46,268 nucleotides of DNA from Kurthia massiliensis (GCF_000285555.1 NZ_HE611007.1:1-46268); one strand, 5' to 3'. Counted from the first letter of the stretch, positions 19,324 to 28,595 are shown. A program made the numbers and translations. Notes: a model not told the origin generated them from the letters alone.

Positions 19324-19602
19324 ATGCGTTTAGACAAAGTACGTTCTTTTCAAAATGTTTCTAGTTATAGTCAATCTGCTTCGAACCGACAGTCATCGAA
19401 TATTTTTGCGGGCACGTTACAAGCAGCCGTACAATCTCGCATCGTAACGGAAAAGAAAGACGGCTACATTCGTAAATATCGCGTATACGGTGATGGCTCG
19501 CGCGAACTGTTATCCGAAGAAATAGATATGTCTTACGATTCGGCTCATGCCAAACCGAATGAGGCACTCAATTTACTGCAGCAACTAAACTTTAAACGAT
19601 AA
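19324..19602 (+). CDS. Uncharacterised 92-residue protein at the spoVT position
   Basis: I do not recognise this protein. It has a Ser/Gln/Asn-rich N terminus (residues 7-30), a predicted helical stretch AGTLQAAVQSRI (about 30-41), and a charged segment that looks like a small beta-hairpin (GYIRKYRVYGDGSRELLSEE, about 48-67). There is no signal peptide, membrane helix or cysteine. A good ribosome site (AGAGGTGATGAT then ATG) and its own terminator make it a likely real gene. It runs opposite to its neighbours and occupies the place of spoVT between yabM and mfd, but does not resemble the AbrB-like SpoVT. Confidence 0.7.
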   Translation: MRLDKVRSFQNVSSYSQSASNRQSSNIFAGTLQAAVQSRIVTEKKDGYIRKYRVYGDGSRELLSEEIDMSYDSAHAKPNEALNLLQQLNFKR

Positions 19603-19607
19603 CGAAA

Positions 19608-19640
19608 AACGAGGACGACTCGTTCCAAGTCGCCCTCGTT
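19608..19640. terminator. Bidirectional terminator between the 92-residue gene and mfd
   Basis: AACGAGGACGACT pairs with AGTCGCCCTCGTT (one imperfect pair, a G-U wobble on the minus strand), with A-run and T-run flanks on either side. It serves the convergent genes ending at 19602 and 19644. Confidence 0.85.
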
Positions 19641-19643
19641 TTT

Positions 19644-22600
19644 TTATGCTTGTTCTTTTAAGGCAGATGGAAGTCCCGCCATTAACTTTTCTAACACGTT
19701 AAACGGTAAATCACCGGATACTTTACGTTCATCTAATGTGAGCGCTAATTTATTGTTTTCGAACGTAAAGCCAACCGCGCGACCGAATTGCATCGAGTCC
19801 GAAACGATTTTCGCACCGTCAACCATATTCGAGCCGATATCTGAGAATTGGATACGAACGATTTTATTTTTTTCTTTAATCGATTCGACGCCGACTTTCA
19901 TCGCCGTTGCACGCATTAACGCAATGCGCATTAAACGCTCTGTTTCTTGTGGCATATCGCCGAAACGGTCGTGCATTTCTTCGATAATTTCATCGTACAT
20001 TTCTTGGCTGTCGATTGCTTTAATGCGTTTGTACATTTGAATTTTTTGATAGCCGTCTGGAATGTATTGATCAGGGATGTACGCGTCATATGGCAGCATA
20101 ATTTCTGGGTCTGGCATAATCGGTGCAACTTCTTCCCCTTTAGCGATTTGACGCTCTTTCACCGCTTCTTCTAACATTTGTGAATACAAGTCGAAACCGA
20201 CAGAATCGATAAAGCCATGTTGTTGTGAACCGAGTAAATTACCGGCACCACGAATCGATAAATCGCGCATCGCAATTTTAAAGCCTGAACCGAGCTCAGT
20301 AAACTCTTTAATCGCTTGCAAACGTTGTTCAGACACTTCTGTCAGCACTTTATCGCGTTGGTACATGAAATACGCATACGCGACGCGATTTGAACGTCCG
20401 ACACGTCCACGTAGTTGATACAGCTGTGATAAGCCCATATGATCGGCATTGTTAACGATTAACGTATTCGCATTCGGCATATCGACACCCGTTTCAATAA
20501 TCGTCGTCGTTACTAATACGTCGTACTCGCCTTCTAAGAAACCGTATACCATCGATTCCAGTTCGCTTTCGGTCATTTTACCGTGCGCATGACCGATGCG
20601 TGCTTCTGGTACGAGCATTTGAATTTTTTCCACTTCGCGCGCCATATCTTCGACGCGGTTGTGTAAGTAGAACACTTGCCCACCGCGTGACATTTCACGT
20701 TCAATTGCTTCGCGTACGAGCGCACCGTTATGCTCCATCACGTACGTTTGCACTGGGAAACGGTTCGCTGGTGGCGTTTCAATAACCGATAAATCACGCA
20801 CGCCGACCATCGACATATGGAGCGTACGTGGAATTGGTGTCGCTGTTAATGTTAGTACGTCGACGTTCGCACGAAGCGTTTTAATTTTTTCTTTATGTGT
20901 TACACCGAAACGTTGTTCTTCATCGACGATTAATAAACCGAGGTCGTTGTAGATCACGTCTTTTGATAATAAACGGTGCGTGCCGACAACGATATCGACC
21001 GTACCATCTTTTAAGCCTTTTAACGTTTCTGTTTGTTGCTTACGCGTACGGAAACGACTTAACATACCGACGTTCACGCCTTCTTCTTGGAAACGTTCTT
21101 GTAACGTCTCAAAATGTTGCTGCGCTAAAATCGTCGTCGGCACTAAAAATGCGACTTGTTTACCATCTAAAATCGCTTTGTATGCCGCACGAATCGCTAC
21201 TTCCGTTTTACCGTAACCGACATCCCCACATACGAGGCGGTCCATCGGGCGCTCACGTTCCATATCCGCTTTTACTTCGCGGATCGTACGCAATTGGTCC
21301 TCTGTTTCTTCGTATGGGAAGTTCATTTCAAAGTTGCGCATTTCATCGCCATCTGGAGAAAATGCGTAGCCTTTTTCCGCTTCACGTTTCGCATACAATT
21401 TAATTAAATCGTCAGCAATGTCTTGTACAGCAGACGATACTTTACGTTTCGTTTTTTGCCATTCTGTGCCACCGAGCTTATGCAATTTTGGCGATGATTT
21501 GTCTTCTGATGCGACGTATTTTTGGATTAAATCAATTTGATCAACCGGCACGAACAGTTTGTCGTTGCCGCGATAAACAATATTTAAATAATCTTTATGC
21601 TGACCGCCGACTTCAAGCGTTTCGATACCGACGTATTTACCGATCCCGTGATGCACGTGCACGACGTAATCACCCGGTTTAATTTCGGTATAGCTTTTAA
21701 TACGCTCGGCATTCGTCATTTTTTGTGGGCGTGTTTTTTTCTTCGGCTTTTGTTTGAATAGTTCTTCTTCCGTTACGACCGCAATGCGTTGAAGCGGTAG
21801 TTCAAAACCGGCTGAAAGATTCCCTGCAATCGCAAAAATGCCCGTGCCTTTCGGTTCACCTAGTTGCACATGAATATTATATTCATCAAACATCGACTGA
21901 ATGACTGTTAAACGTTCAGCATCTTCCGTCATAAACAACACCGTAAAGGCGCTATTTAACCAACGCTCCATCTCGTTTTGCAACATCGCCATTTGTCCAT
22001 GGAAATGTTGCATCGGCTTGCATGAAAAGGCTTCAGTTGCTTTAAAACGAATGCCGCTAAACGTGCGTGAAAAGAGCGCAAAATAAAGTGTCTGCTGCTT
22101 CAAGTTTGCCATCATTTCTTTTAACGTAAACGACGGTTTAACTGCATGCACCATTTTGCCGGCTTCAATTAATGATAAAAACCATTCTTGCTCTTCATTT
22201 TCCCACGCTTCCATCACTTCTTGGACGCGACCGAGTTCATCGTAAATGACAAGGCCATCGTGCGCGAAATAATCACCTAAGCTCGCTGGGTTGTCATACA
22301 ATAATGAACCGTAACGATTCGTATACTCTGGCAGTTCTCCTGCGCGTAGCAATTCGATATCAGCTGTAACATTTTCATACAATAACGTTTTAACGTCTTC
22401 TGATTGTACTTGCGCCAAGCTATCTGCAAGTGCTTTTTCAAGACGTTCGGCTAAACGTTGGCATTGTGCTTTCGTTAAGACGAATTCTGTTGCCGGTAAA
22501 ATCATTAACGCATCAAGCTTATCAATCGAACGTTGGTCATCTGCTGAAAATGTACGTAGTGAATCGACTTCTGTATCGAATAGTTCAATACGTACAGGCG

Positions 22601-23168
22601 TTTCCATATACGGTGGATAAACGTCTAAAATACCACCACGTAGCGCAAACTCACCAGGTGACGTCACCATTTCTCCGCGCGTATAGCCCATTTCAACGAG
22701 ACGTTCTAACGTATCTTCTACGTTTAAGTCTGCTCCTACTTTCACTTCAAAACGCATTGCAGCCCATGCTGATTTTGGTTGCATCATTTTGCGCATACCA
22801 GCGACTGGAATAATGTAAATGCCTTTTTCATCGTGCAACAAATGGTCGAGTGTTTCGATACGTGCTGCGCGTAATTCTGGACTCGTCACCGCCATATCGG
22901 CTGCGATAAATTCATCAGCAGGATAGTAGTGTACGTAATCGTCTCCGATCAGTTTTGATAAATCATCGTACATTTTCTGACCTTGTAATAAGTTTGGCGC
23001 AATAATATAAATCGACTTTCCGAGTGTGGCAAACATCGTTTCAATAAACGCTGGTCGCGCGCTACCCGAGAGCCCGGTAACGAGTGTGTCCGTTAAGCCT
23101 TGCTCTAGCTTTTTCATAAAATTGCTGACGTGTTGATCTTCTATTAATAGCTTCCGTAAAGCTTCCAT
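19644..23168 (-). CDS. mfd: Transcription-repair coupling factor Mfd
   Basis: Removes RNA polymerase stalled at DNA lesions and recruits UvrA. The 1174 residues show the UvrB-homology region at the N terminus, the RNA-polymerase-interacting domain (PGDYVVHVHHGIGKYVGIETL near 490), a RecG-like SF2 translocase with Walker A CGDVGYGKTEVAIRAA near 640, DEEQ box and LTATPIPRTL, then GRVGRS and the C-terminal TRCF domain. ATG at 23168 with AGGAGG upstream; a longer form to 23213 adds unrelated residues. The small gene fin, which sits between pth and mfd in Bacillus, is absent. Confidence 0.98.
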   Translation of the reverse strand: MEALRKLLIEDQHVSNFMKKLEQGLTDTLVTGLSGSARPAFIETMFATLGKSIYIIAPNLLQGQKMYDDLSKLIGDDYVHYYPADEFIAADMAVTSPELRAARIETLDHLLHDEKGIYIIPVAGMRKMMQPKSAWAAMRFEVKVGADLNVEDTLERLVEMGYTRGEMVTSPGEFALRGGILDVYPPYMETPVRIELFDTEVDSLRTFSADDQRSIDKLDALMILPATEFVLTKAQCQRLAERLEKALADSLAQVQSEDVKTLLYENVTADIELLRAGELPEYTNRYGSLLYDNPASLGDYFAHDGLVIYDELGRVQEVMEAWENEEQEWFLSLIEAGKMVHAVKPSFTLKEMMANLKQQTLYFALFSRTFSGIRFKATEAFSCKPMQHFHGQMAMLQNEMERWLNSAFTVLFMTEDAERLTVIQSMFDEYNIHVQLGEPKGTGIFAIAGNLSAGFELPLQRIAVVTEEELFKQKPKKKTRPQKMTNAERIKSYTEIKPGDYVVHVHHGIGKYVGIETLEVGGQHKDYLNIVYRGNDKLFVPVDQIDLIQKYVASEDKSSPKLHKLGGTEWQKTKRKVSSAVQDIADDLIKLYAKREAEKGYAFSPDGDEMRNFEMNFPYEETEDQLRTIREVKADMERERPMDRLVCGDVGYGKTEVAIRAAYKAILDGKQVAFLVPTTILAQQHFETLQERFQEEGVNVGMLSRFRTRKQQTETLKGLKDGTVDIVVGTHRLLSKDVIYNDLGLLIVDEEQRFGVTHKEKIKTLRANVDVLTLTATPIPRTLHMSMVGVRDLSVIETPPANRFPVQTYVMEHNGALVREAIEREMSRGGQVFYLHNRVEDMAREVEKIQMLVPEARIGHAHGKMTESELESMVYGFLEGEYDVLVTTTIIETGVDMPNANTLIVNNADHMGLSQLYQLRGRVGRSNRVAYAYFMYQRDKVLTEVSEQRLQAIKEFTELGSGFKIAMRDLSIRGAGNLLGSQQHGFIDSVGFDLYSQMLEEAVKERQIAKGEEVAPIMPDPEIMLPYDAYIPDQYIPDGYQKIQMYKRIKAIDSQEMYDEIIEEMHDRFGDMPQETERLMRIALMRATAMKVGVESIKEKNKIVRIQFSDIGSNMVDGAKIVSDSMQFGRAVGFTFENNKLALTLDERKVSGDLPFNVLEKLMAGLPSALKEQA

Positions 23169-23201
23169 CGGCAAATTCCTCCTGTTAAAAATACAGAAAA
23201 A

Positions 23202-23226
23202 GGCTTTGACCATGCTCGGCCAAAGC
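23202..23226 (-). terminator. Terminator between pth and mfd
   Basis: GGCTTTGACC pairs with GGCCAAAGC (with a G-U pair on the minus strand), followed by TTTTTC. It ends only 34 bases before the mfd start, leaving little room for an independent promoter, so it probably acts as a partial terminator. Confidence 0.7.
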
Positions 23227-23243
23227 TTCTCCCTATTTGTTTA

Positions 23244-23810
23244 TCATTTATTTTGATTGAATTTATTCATCACTTCAGCATACGGTTTTTGTGTGAAATA
23301 TTCACATGCGTCTGCTGCTTTTTCATAGGCTGCCTGCATATCAGCCCAATCTTCTTTTGAGAAATGTGATAACACATAGTCTGGTACTTTCATGCCTTGT
23401 GGTGGACGACCGATGCCGACGCGTAGGCGATTAAAGTTTTGCGTACCTAAGTGTTGAATCAATGATTTAATACCGTTATGTCCGCCGGCGCTACCTTTTT
23501 GACGTAGGCGAAGTGACGCTTGATCGATATCCATATCATCATAAATGACAACGATATCTTCAATGTCGATGTCGTAGTAATCCATTAATGGACGTACCGC
23601 TTCTCCTGATAAGTTCATGTACGTTAAAGGTTTCATCAAAATGACTTTACCCTCTGGACGATGACTCATACCATAAACGGCGTTAAATTTCGTTTGATTT
23701 AAGTCGATGCTCCATTTATTTGCGAGTGCATCAATTGTATCGAAACCAACATTGTGGCGTGTATGTTCATATTGTTTCCCCGGATTTCCAAGGCCAATAA
23801 ATAATTTCAT
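23244..23810 (-). CDS. pth: Peptidyl-tRNA hydrolase
   Basis: Recycles tRNA by hydrolysing the ester bond of prematurely released peptidyl-tRNA. The 188 residues are full length. They start MKLFIGLGNPGKQYEHTRHNVGFDTID, which holds the asparagine and catalytic histidine of the family, and include the signature LMKPLTYMNLSGEAV near 58-72 and the DDMDI and GSAGGHNGIKSL segments. Named spoVC in early Bacillus genetics, but it is an essential housekeeping enzyme. ATG start; it follows ctc after a terminator. Confidence 0.98.
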   Translation of the reverse strand: MKLFIGLGNPGKQYEHTRHNVGFDTIDALANKWSIDLNQTKFNAVYGMSHRPEGKVILMKPLTYMNLSGEAVRPLMDYYDIDIEDIVVIYDDMDIDQASLRLRQKGSAGGHNGIKSLIQHLGTQNFNRLRVGIGRPPQGMKVPDYVLSHFSKEDWADMQAAYEKAADACEYFTQKPYAEVMNKFNQNK

Positions 23811-23914
23811 GACGTGTAAACCTCTTCCTTTTCAGTTACTAATCAATCACTATTTTACCATATAACGTTTCAAATAAGTGAAATGTGTCTCTCGCATATC
23901 GTCCAAACAAAAAA

Positions 23915-23941
23915 GGTAGGTCACGCGAGGCGCGACCTACC
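23915..23941 (-). terminator. ctc terminator
   Basis: GGTAGGTCACGC pairs with GCGCGACCTACC around a short loop, followed on the minus strand by six T. Confidence 0.88.
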
Positions 23942-23960
23942 CTATTTATCAATCAGTTCA

Positions 23961-24590
23961 TTATGCTTCTTCGTCTGCATCAACTGTGCCATTGTCTGCT
24001 ACTGGCTCAGCTGCTTCTAAGTCGGCTTCTAGTTCAGCTTCCGAAACTGGTGCTGATACAGTTACAAGCACGTCTTCATCATCGTTTAAGATCGTGTAGT
24101 CACCTTTATCGCGGACTTCGCCGACTGATAATGTATCACCGATACCAAGCGCTGTAATATCAACCTCGATTGTTTCAGGAATGCTGTTTGGTTTCGCACT
24201 TACTTTTAACTCGCGAATTGGTTGTTGCAACACGCCGCCTTCTTTAACGCCGACCGACGTACCAACAACAGTAATTGGCACCTCTACTTCTAGCTCTTGA
24301 CGCATGCTTACTGCTAAAAAGTCTAAGTGAATCAGTTTTCCTTTAACAGGATCTTTTTGCACCTCTTTTAACACAGCATTCACGTTTTTGCCATCTACAT
24401 CGAGCGTTAAAATCGCGTTACGACCTTCTGTGCGGATCGTTTTTTCTAATTCTTTTGCGTTGACTGCGATTGGGGTAGATTCCGTTTTAAATCCGTAGAC
24501 AACTGCTGGTACGAACCCCGTATTGCGCAGTTCCGTTTTGATTGAGCGCTTATGCGCCTCTCGTGATTTTGCGGTTACTGATGTACTCAT
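23961..24590 (-). CDS. ctc: Ribosomal protein bL25, Ctc/TL5 type
   Basis: A 5S rRNA-binding protein of the long Ctc/TL5 form. Residues 1-90 form the L25 barrel (VYGFKTESTPIAVNAKELEKTI) and about 95-185 the Ctc C-terminal beta domain (LEVEVPITVVGTSVGVKEGGVLQQ). The last 25 residues are a strongly acidic tail. The ATG has AAAGGGG about 11 bases upstream. In Bacillus ctc is a classical sigma-B general-stress gene, and a matching promoter candidate is visible at 24649-24674. Confidence 0.95.
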   Translation of the reverse strand: MSTSVTAKSREAHKRSIKTELRNTGFVPAVVYGFKTESTPIAVNAKELEKTIRTEGRNAILTLDVDGKNVNAVLKEVQKDPVKGKLIHLDFLAVSMRQELEVEVPITVVGTSVGVKEGGVLQQPIRELKVSAKPNSIPETIEVDITALGIGDTLSVGEVRDKGDYTILNDDEDVLVTVSAPVSEAELEADLEAAEPVADNGTVDADEEA

Positions 24591-24648
24591 AAAATAAATT
24601 TCCCCTTTCTCTCAAGCTCTAAATTATCTTTCGTGTCACACACTATAT

Positions 24649-24674
24649 ATTCCCTCCTCGCCGCGCTATGAAAC
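24649..24674 (-). promoter_or_regulatory. Sigma-B-like promoter of ctc
   Basis: Minus-strand GTTTCA (24669-24674), 14 bases, GGGAAT (24649-24654). The sigma-B consensus is GTTTWW, 12-15 bases, GGGWAW; the -10 fits and the -35 differs at one base. No good sigma-A promoter is apparent in the same stretch. Confidence 0.65.
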
Positions 24675-24691
24675 ATTTCGGCATGAAAAAA

Positions 24692-24822
24692 GAGGCTGAG
24701 ACAAAACATTTCATTTCCCTTTTTTAGCGTTCGCAACAAAAAACCGGAACCGCGCAACAGCGCGATTCCGGTTTTTTTTATGCTCATTTGAGGTGGTGTT
24801 TTTATACTTATGTCCCAGCCTC
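24692..24822. repeat. Nested inverted-repeat element with GAGGCTG ends
   Basis: GAGGCTGAGACA (24692-24703) and TGTCCCAGCCTC (24811-24822) form an outer inverted repeat that encloses the prs terminator. A related frame flanks the abrB-rsmI gap (40080-40440). Similar GAGGCTGGGACA sequences are common between genes in Staphylococcus and Planococcaceae as I recall. The reading frame across it (24587-24829) looks spurious. Confidence 0.6.
24744..24771 (-). terminator. prs terminator
   Basis: CCGGAACCGCGC pairs with GCGCGATTCCGG; the one imperfect pair is a G-U wobble on the minus strand. A-run and T-run flank it on both sides. Confidence 0.88.
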
Positions 24823-24841
24823 TCTTCAAACTCGTTTAATA

Positions 24842-25801
24842 TTAATCAAATAATTTACTTACTGATTTATTTTCGTAAATACGTACGATTGCATCAGCTA
24901 ATAATTTTGCAACAGAAAGTTGTTGAATTTTTGGAGATTTTTTCTCTTCTGATAATTGAATTGAATCTGTAACGACTAATTCTTTAATCACAGAGTTTTC
25001 GATACGTTCGATTGCTGGGCCAGAAAGTACTGGGTGTGTACAGCAAGCGTATACTTCTTTCGCACCTGATTCTTTAAGGGCTGCAGCACCGATTGTAATT
25101 GTACCTGCAGTATCGATGATATCATCGATTAAGATACAAGTTTTGCCTTCAACGTTACCAACGATGTTCATTACTTCTGCAACGTTTGGTTTTGGACGGC
25201 GTTTATCGATGATTGCGATTGGTGCTTTTAAGCGTTCAGCCATTTTACGTGCGCGTGTTACGCCACCGTGGTCTGGTGAAACGATTACTAAGTCATTGCC
25301 TTCGAAACCTTTTGATTTGAAGTGGTCAGATAATAATGGAACACCTACTAAGTGATCGATTAAAATGTCGAAGAAACCTTGGATTTGTGGAGCATGTAAA
25401 TCTAGTAATACTACGCGAGTTGCGCCAGCTGTTTCTAGAAGGTTTGCTACAAGTTTTGCCGTAATTGGTTCGCGTGAACGTGCTTTGCGGTCTTGACGAG
25501 CATAACCGTAGTAAGGCATTACTACGTTTACTGTGCGTGCTGATGCACGTTTCACAGCGTCAATCATAATTAATAACTCCATTAAGTTTTCGTTAACTGG
25601 AGCTGAAGTAGACTGCACGATAAATACGTCACAACCACGAATACTTTCCTCAATACTGATTTGAATTTCTCCATCACTGAAGTGTTTTACAGAACTTTTA
25701 CCTAGTTCAACGCCCATTTCCTCGGCGATTGCAGAAGCAAGGGGTTCGTTAGAGCTTAGTGAAAAGATTTTTAAATTTGAGTTAGCATATTGATACGGCA
25801 T
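24842..25801 (-). CDS. prs: Ribose-phosphate pyrophosphokinase (PRPP synthetase)
   Basis: Makes PRPP from ribose 5-phosphate and ATP for nucleotide, histidine, tryptophan and NAD synthesis. The 319 residues contain the [10 protein letters not shown] segment, the flexible loop [10 protein letters not shown], the metal/ATP signature [11 protein letters not shown] near 130-140, and the PRPP-binding loop [14 protein letters not shown] near 218-231. ATG with AGGAGG upstream. It follows glmU by 41 bases, the conserved glmU-prs operon. The products feed hpt and the nad genes in this window. Confidence 0.98.
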   Translation of the reverse strand: MPYQYANSNLKIFSLSSNEPLASAIAEEMGVELGKSSVKHFSDGEIQISIEESIRGCDVFIVQSTSAPVNENLMELLIMIDAVKRASARTVNVVMPYYGYARQDRKARSREPITAKLVANLLETAGATRVVLLDLHAPQIQGFFDILIDHLVGVPLLSDHFKSKGFEGNDLVIVSPDHGGVTRARKMAERLKAPIAIIDKRRPKPNVAEVMNIVGNVEGKTCILIDDIIDTAGTITIGAAALKESGAKEVYACCTHPVLSGPAIERIENSVIKELVVTDSIQLSEEKKSPKIQQLSVAKLLADAIVRIYENKSVSKLFD

Positions 25802-25842
25802 GATGGCCTCCTGTTTGATTATAAATTATTTTAATTTAAATA

Positions 25843-27198
25843 TTACTTCACGTAGTTTTCTTTGTTCTCTTGACGAGAGCGGCCGATTGCAAGCGCGTTG
25901 TCAGGTACGTCTTTCGTAACCGTCGTGCCCGCTGCAATTAGCGAATTTTCACCTAAAGTGACCGGTGCCATTAAGTTTGCATTGCAACCAACGAAAGATT
26001 TGTCTTTGATGATCGTTTTAAACTTGTTGACGCCATCGTAGTTCACAGTAATTGTACCACATCCGATGTTCACGTCTGCACCGATTTCAGCATCTCCTAA
26101 ATAAGTTAAGTGTGATGCTTTACTGCCTTCACCTAAAGTCGTTTTCTTCAATTCAACGAAGTTTCCAACTTTGGCGTGGTTTCCAACGTTAGACGCTGGA
26201 CGAAGATGTGCGAATGGACCGACAGCAACGTCAGAGCCAATTGCACTTTCTTCTACGACCGATTGTTTCACCGTTGTGCGATCGCCAATTTGGCTATCAA
26301 TCACTTGTGTGTTCGGTCCGATGATGCAATCTTCACCGATGACAACGTGTCCTTCAAGAGAAGTTCCTGGTAGTAACACTGTATCGCGGCCGATTGTAAC
26401 GTCCGTGCCGATATACGTATTGTCTGGGTTAATGATTGTTACACCGTTGCGCATATGCGCTTCGTTAATGCGAGCGCGCATAATTGTTTCAGCTTGAGAT
26501 AAAGCGAAACGATCATTGACGCCAAGCGTTTCAGAGAAATCATCGCAAACTGACGCTGCAACGATTTCACCTTGCTCTTTTAAAATGCTAATCACGTCTG
26601 GTAAGTAGTACTCACCTTGTGCGTTATCATTATTAACAGATTTCAACGCAGTGAATAGAGCTTTGTTATCAAAGCAATATGTACCTGTATTGATTTCTGT
26701 GACTAAACGTTGTTCTTCTGTTGCATCTTTATGTTCGACAATCGCTTCAACTTGACCGTCTGCAGCGCGTAAAATACGACCGTAACCAGTCGGATCTTCA
26801 GCGATAGCAGTTAAAATTGTCGCTTTTGCGTTTTGTGTTTCGTGATGTTCGATAAGCGCTTTCATTGTTTCTGGACGAATCAATGGTGTATCACCACAAA
26901 TAACAATTGTTGTACCTTCAAGGTCGCCTAGTAAAGATTCTGCTTGTTGAACGGCGTGACCTGTACCAAGCTGTTCTGCTTGAAGTACGTATTCACTTTT
27001 GTCACCAAGTTGCTCTTTTACTTTTTCAGCACCGTGACCAACGATTGATACTGTACGTGCTACATCAAGCGTTTGGATATGGTCTACCACATGTTCTACC
27101 ATTGGCTTTCCACATACAGAATGAAGAACTTTATATAATTTCGACTTCATACGTGTGCCTTGTCCGGCAGCCAAAATGACAGCATAAATATTTTTCAT
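25843..27198 (-). CDS. glmU: Bifunctional GlmU: glucosamine-1-P acetyltransferase / UDP-GlcNAc pyrophosphorylase
   Basis: Makes UDP-N-acetylglucosamine for peptidoglycan and teichoic acids in two steps. The 451 residues have the nucleotidyltransferase domain ([15 protein letters not shown] at 6-20, [16 protein letters not shown]), then a left-handed beta-helix of hexapeptide repeats (about 255-440: [40 protein letters not shown]). I use the ATG at 27198 with GGAGG 10 bases upstream; the longer reading to 27297 crosses the promoter. First gene of glmU-prs. The ribosome-to-start gap of 10 bases is a little long. Confidence 0.97.
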   Translation of the reverse strand: MKNIYAVILAAGQGTRMKSKLYKVLHSVCGKPMVEHVVDHIQTLDVARTVSIVGHGAEKVKEQLGDKSEYVLQAEQLGTGHAVQQAESLLGDLEGTTIVICGDTPLIRPETMKALIEHHETQNAKATILTAIAEDPTGYGRILRAADGQVEAIVEHKDATEEQRLVTEINTGTYCFDNKALFTALKSVNNDNAQGEYYLPDVISILKEQGEIVAASVCDDFSETLGVNDRFALSQAETIMRARINEAHMRNGVTIINPDNTYIGTDVTIGRDTVLLPGTSLEGHVVIGEDCIIGPNTQVIDSQIGDRTTVKQSVVEESAIGSDVAVGPFAHLRPASNVGNHAKVGNFVELKKTTLGEGSKASHLTYLGDAEIGADVNIGCGTITVNYDGVNKFKTIIKDKSFVGCNANLMAPVTLGENSLIAAGTTVTKDVPDNALAIGRSRQENKENYVK

Positions 27199-27235
27199 GT
27201 CACCAAGTCCTCCAATTAGCTGATTTTCTCTTATG

Positions 27236-27264
27236 ACTATATAGCAATTTTCGTTAATTTTCAA
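27236..27264 (-). promoter_or_regulatory. glmU-prs promoter
   Basis: Minus-strand TTGAAA (27259-27264), a 17-base spacer and TATAGT (27236-27241), about 40 bases before glmU. Just upstream, TTGACA-N6-TGTCAT (27278-27295) is a short inverted repeat of unknown role. Confidence 0.65.
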
Positions 27265-27408
27265 GGCTTTAAGACTTGACAAAAAGATGTCATACAACTT
27301 AAAATTAAATCCTTTTGTTTTTTTACAATATCAATTTTTACGTAAGAAACTGATAGTGTCGCCATTTTAGAACGAATGATTTAACATTTGATCGAGACGA
27401 TTTAAGTC

Positions 27409-28497
27409 TTACAGTGCATTTAAAATTTGACAAACATCTCGAATATTTGTCATCGTCGTCGATGGACCGAATGATATTCGGAAAAATTGGCGTCCTTCAT
27501 CGACCGTTGCCCCCATCGCTAAAATTGTTTTCGTACCACTTTCCGCCTTTGCATCACATGCACTTCCCGTTGAAATCATGACCCCTGCCTCACTTAACTT
27601 CAACATAACGTATTGTCCTTCGTAACCGTGAACGTACATGCCACATATACCCGCATATTGCTGTTTACTGTCAATGATCGTATATTTTTTTCGATTTAAC
27701 TGTTTACAAAGGATCTCACGCAATTGTTCATAATGCGTATGATGCATCGCTTGTGCGCTTCGTTGTGCAGCGACGGCAAACGCACCAATGCCTGCCACAT
27801 CGACTGTCCCACCTCTTAAGCCACCTTCATGCGTTAACCCTGGAAACAGTGGCGCAATCGACGCTTCTGGGTGAATATAAACAGCGCCACAACTTTTCGG
27901 GCCGCCAATTTTATGGGCGGAAAACGCCATTGATGTGACATGTTGTGCAAACGGTAGTTTCATTTTCGCAAATGATTGCACACAGTCTACATGCAACATG
28001 ACGCCGCGTGCACGTGCAAGTTTCGCTAGTTGCTCAATCGGCTGAATCGCACCAATTTCAGGATTAATATGTTGAATCGCGCATAAACATGTATCGTCTG
28101 TCATCGCACGTGCAACACTCTCACAATCGATTAAACCATGTCGCTCAAGCGGTAGGCGTGTAATCGTATAACCCATTCGCTCAAGCGCATTCATCGCCGC
28201 ATGAACCGACGTATGTTCGGCAAGTGATGTGACGATATGCTTTTTCGGAGAGGCGAGCGCGAGCGACATAATACCGATGATATTCGCTTCCGTTCCACTA
28301 CCCGTAAAATACAATCCTCGTGATGACACTCCTGCGATATCAGCAATCATTTGGCGCGCACGCGTGAGTAATTGCTGCGCCAGCCACCCGTCTTCGTGCA
28401 AGCTCGACGCATTGCCATAATATTTTTTTGCAATTTCTTCATAGCACGCAATCGCTTCTGCTGTCATCGGTGCCGTTGCTGCATAATCTAAATACAT
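27409..28497 (-). CDS. nifS: Cysteine desulfurase, NadA-associated (NifS/IscS family)
   Basis: A PLP enzyme that takes sulfur from cysteine, probably for the iron-sulfur cluster of NadA. The 362 residues begin MYLDYAATAPMTAEAI, with FTGSGTEANIIGIM, the PLP lysine in FSAHKIGGPKSCGAVY near 200, and the persulfide cysteine in STGSACDAKAESG near 317. ATG at 28497 chosen (GGAG 9 bases upstream); a TTG 6 bases earlier is possible. It is divergent from nadC-nadA, as nifS is from nadB-nadC-nadA in Bacillus, where NifS activates NadA. No terminator is evident. Confidence 0.9.
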   Translation of the reverse strand: MYLDYAATAPMTAEAIACYEEIAKKYYGNASSLHEDGWLAQQLLTRARQMIADIAGVSSRGLYFTGSGTEANIIGIMSLALASPKKHIVTSLAEHTSVHAAMNALERMGYTITRLPLERHGLIDCESVARAMTDDTCLCAIQHINPEIGAIQPIEQLAKLARARGVMLHVDCVQSFAKMKLPFAQHVTSMAFSAHKIGGPKSCGAVYIHPEASIAPLFPGLTHEGGLRGGTVDVAGIGAFAVAAQRSAQAMHHTHYEQLREILCKQLNRKKYTIIDSKQQYAGICGMYVHGYEGQYVMLKLSEAGVMISTGSACDAKAESGTKTILAMGATVDEGRQFFRISFGPSTTMTNIRDVCQILNAL

Positions 28498-28543
28498 GTT
28501 CAAAAACTCCTTTTACAGTACTTGTGTTATGAAACATTTTATG

Positions 28544-28571
28544 TAAATATATGTGACAAGACAACTGTAAA
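28544..28571 (-). promoter_or_regulatory. Candidate nifS promoter
   Basis: Minus-strand TTTACA (28566-28571), 16 bases, TATTTA (28544-28549). Its -35 box overlaps the palindrome at 28569-28595, a layout suited to repression. Confidence 0.4.
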
Positions 28572-28595
28572 CTACATGCTATGTAAATGTAGTTT
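28569..28595. promoter_or_regulatory. Operator-like palindrome between nifS and nadC
   Basis: AAACTACAT (28569-28577), 9 bases, ATGTAGTTT (28587-28595): a perfect inverted repeat in the divergent gap. ATGTAAAT also occurs at 28541 and 28581, 40 bases apart. In Bacillus these genes are repressed by NadR/NiaR (YrxA) with nicotinate; this is a candidate site for that regulator, by position only. Confidence 0.5.

Noticed and set aside
19324..19602. The 92-residue protein as a divergent SpoVT or AbrB paralogue
   Set aside because: It lacks the GRVVIP-type hairpin of the AbrB/SpoVT DNA-binding domain.
24587..24829. 80-residue minus-strand reading frame
   Set aside because: It runs through the prs terminator, the ctc promoter and the ctc leader, and has no family features.
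27278..27295. Plus-strand promoter TTGACA-17-TTAAAA near glmU
   Set aside because: It would transcribe antisense into nifS with no gene downstream; the TTGACA is better read as part of a short inverted repeat.
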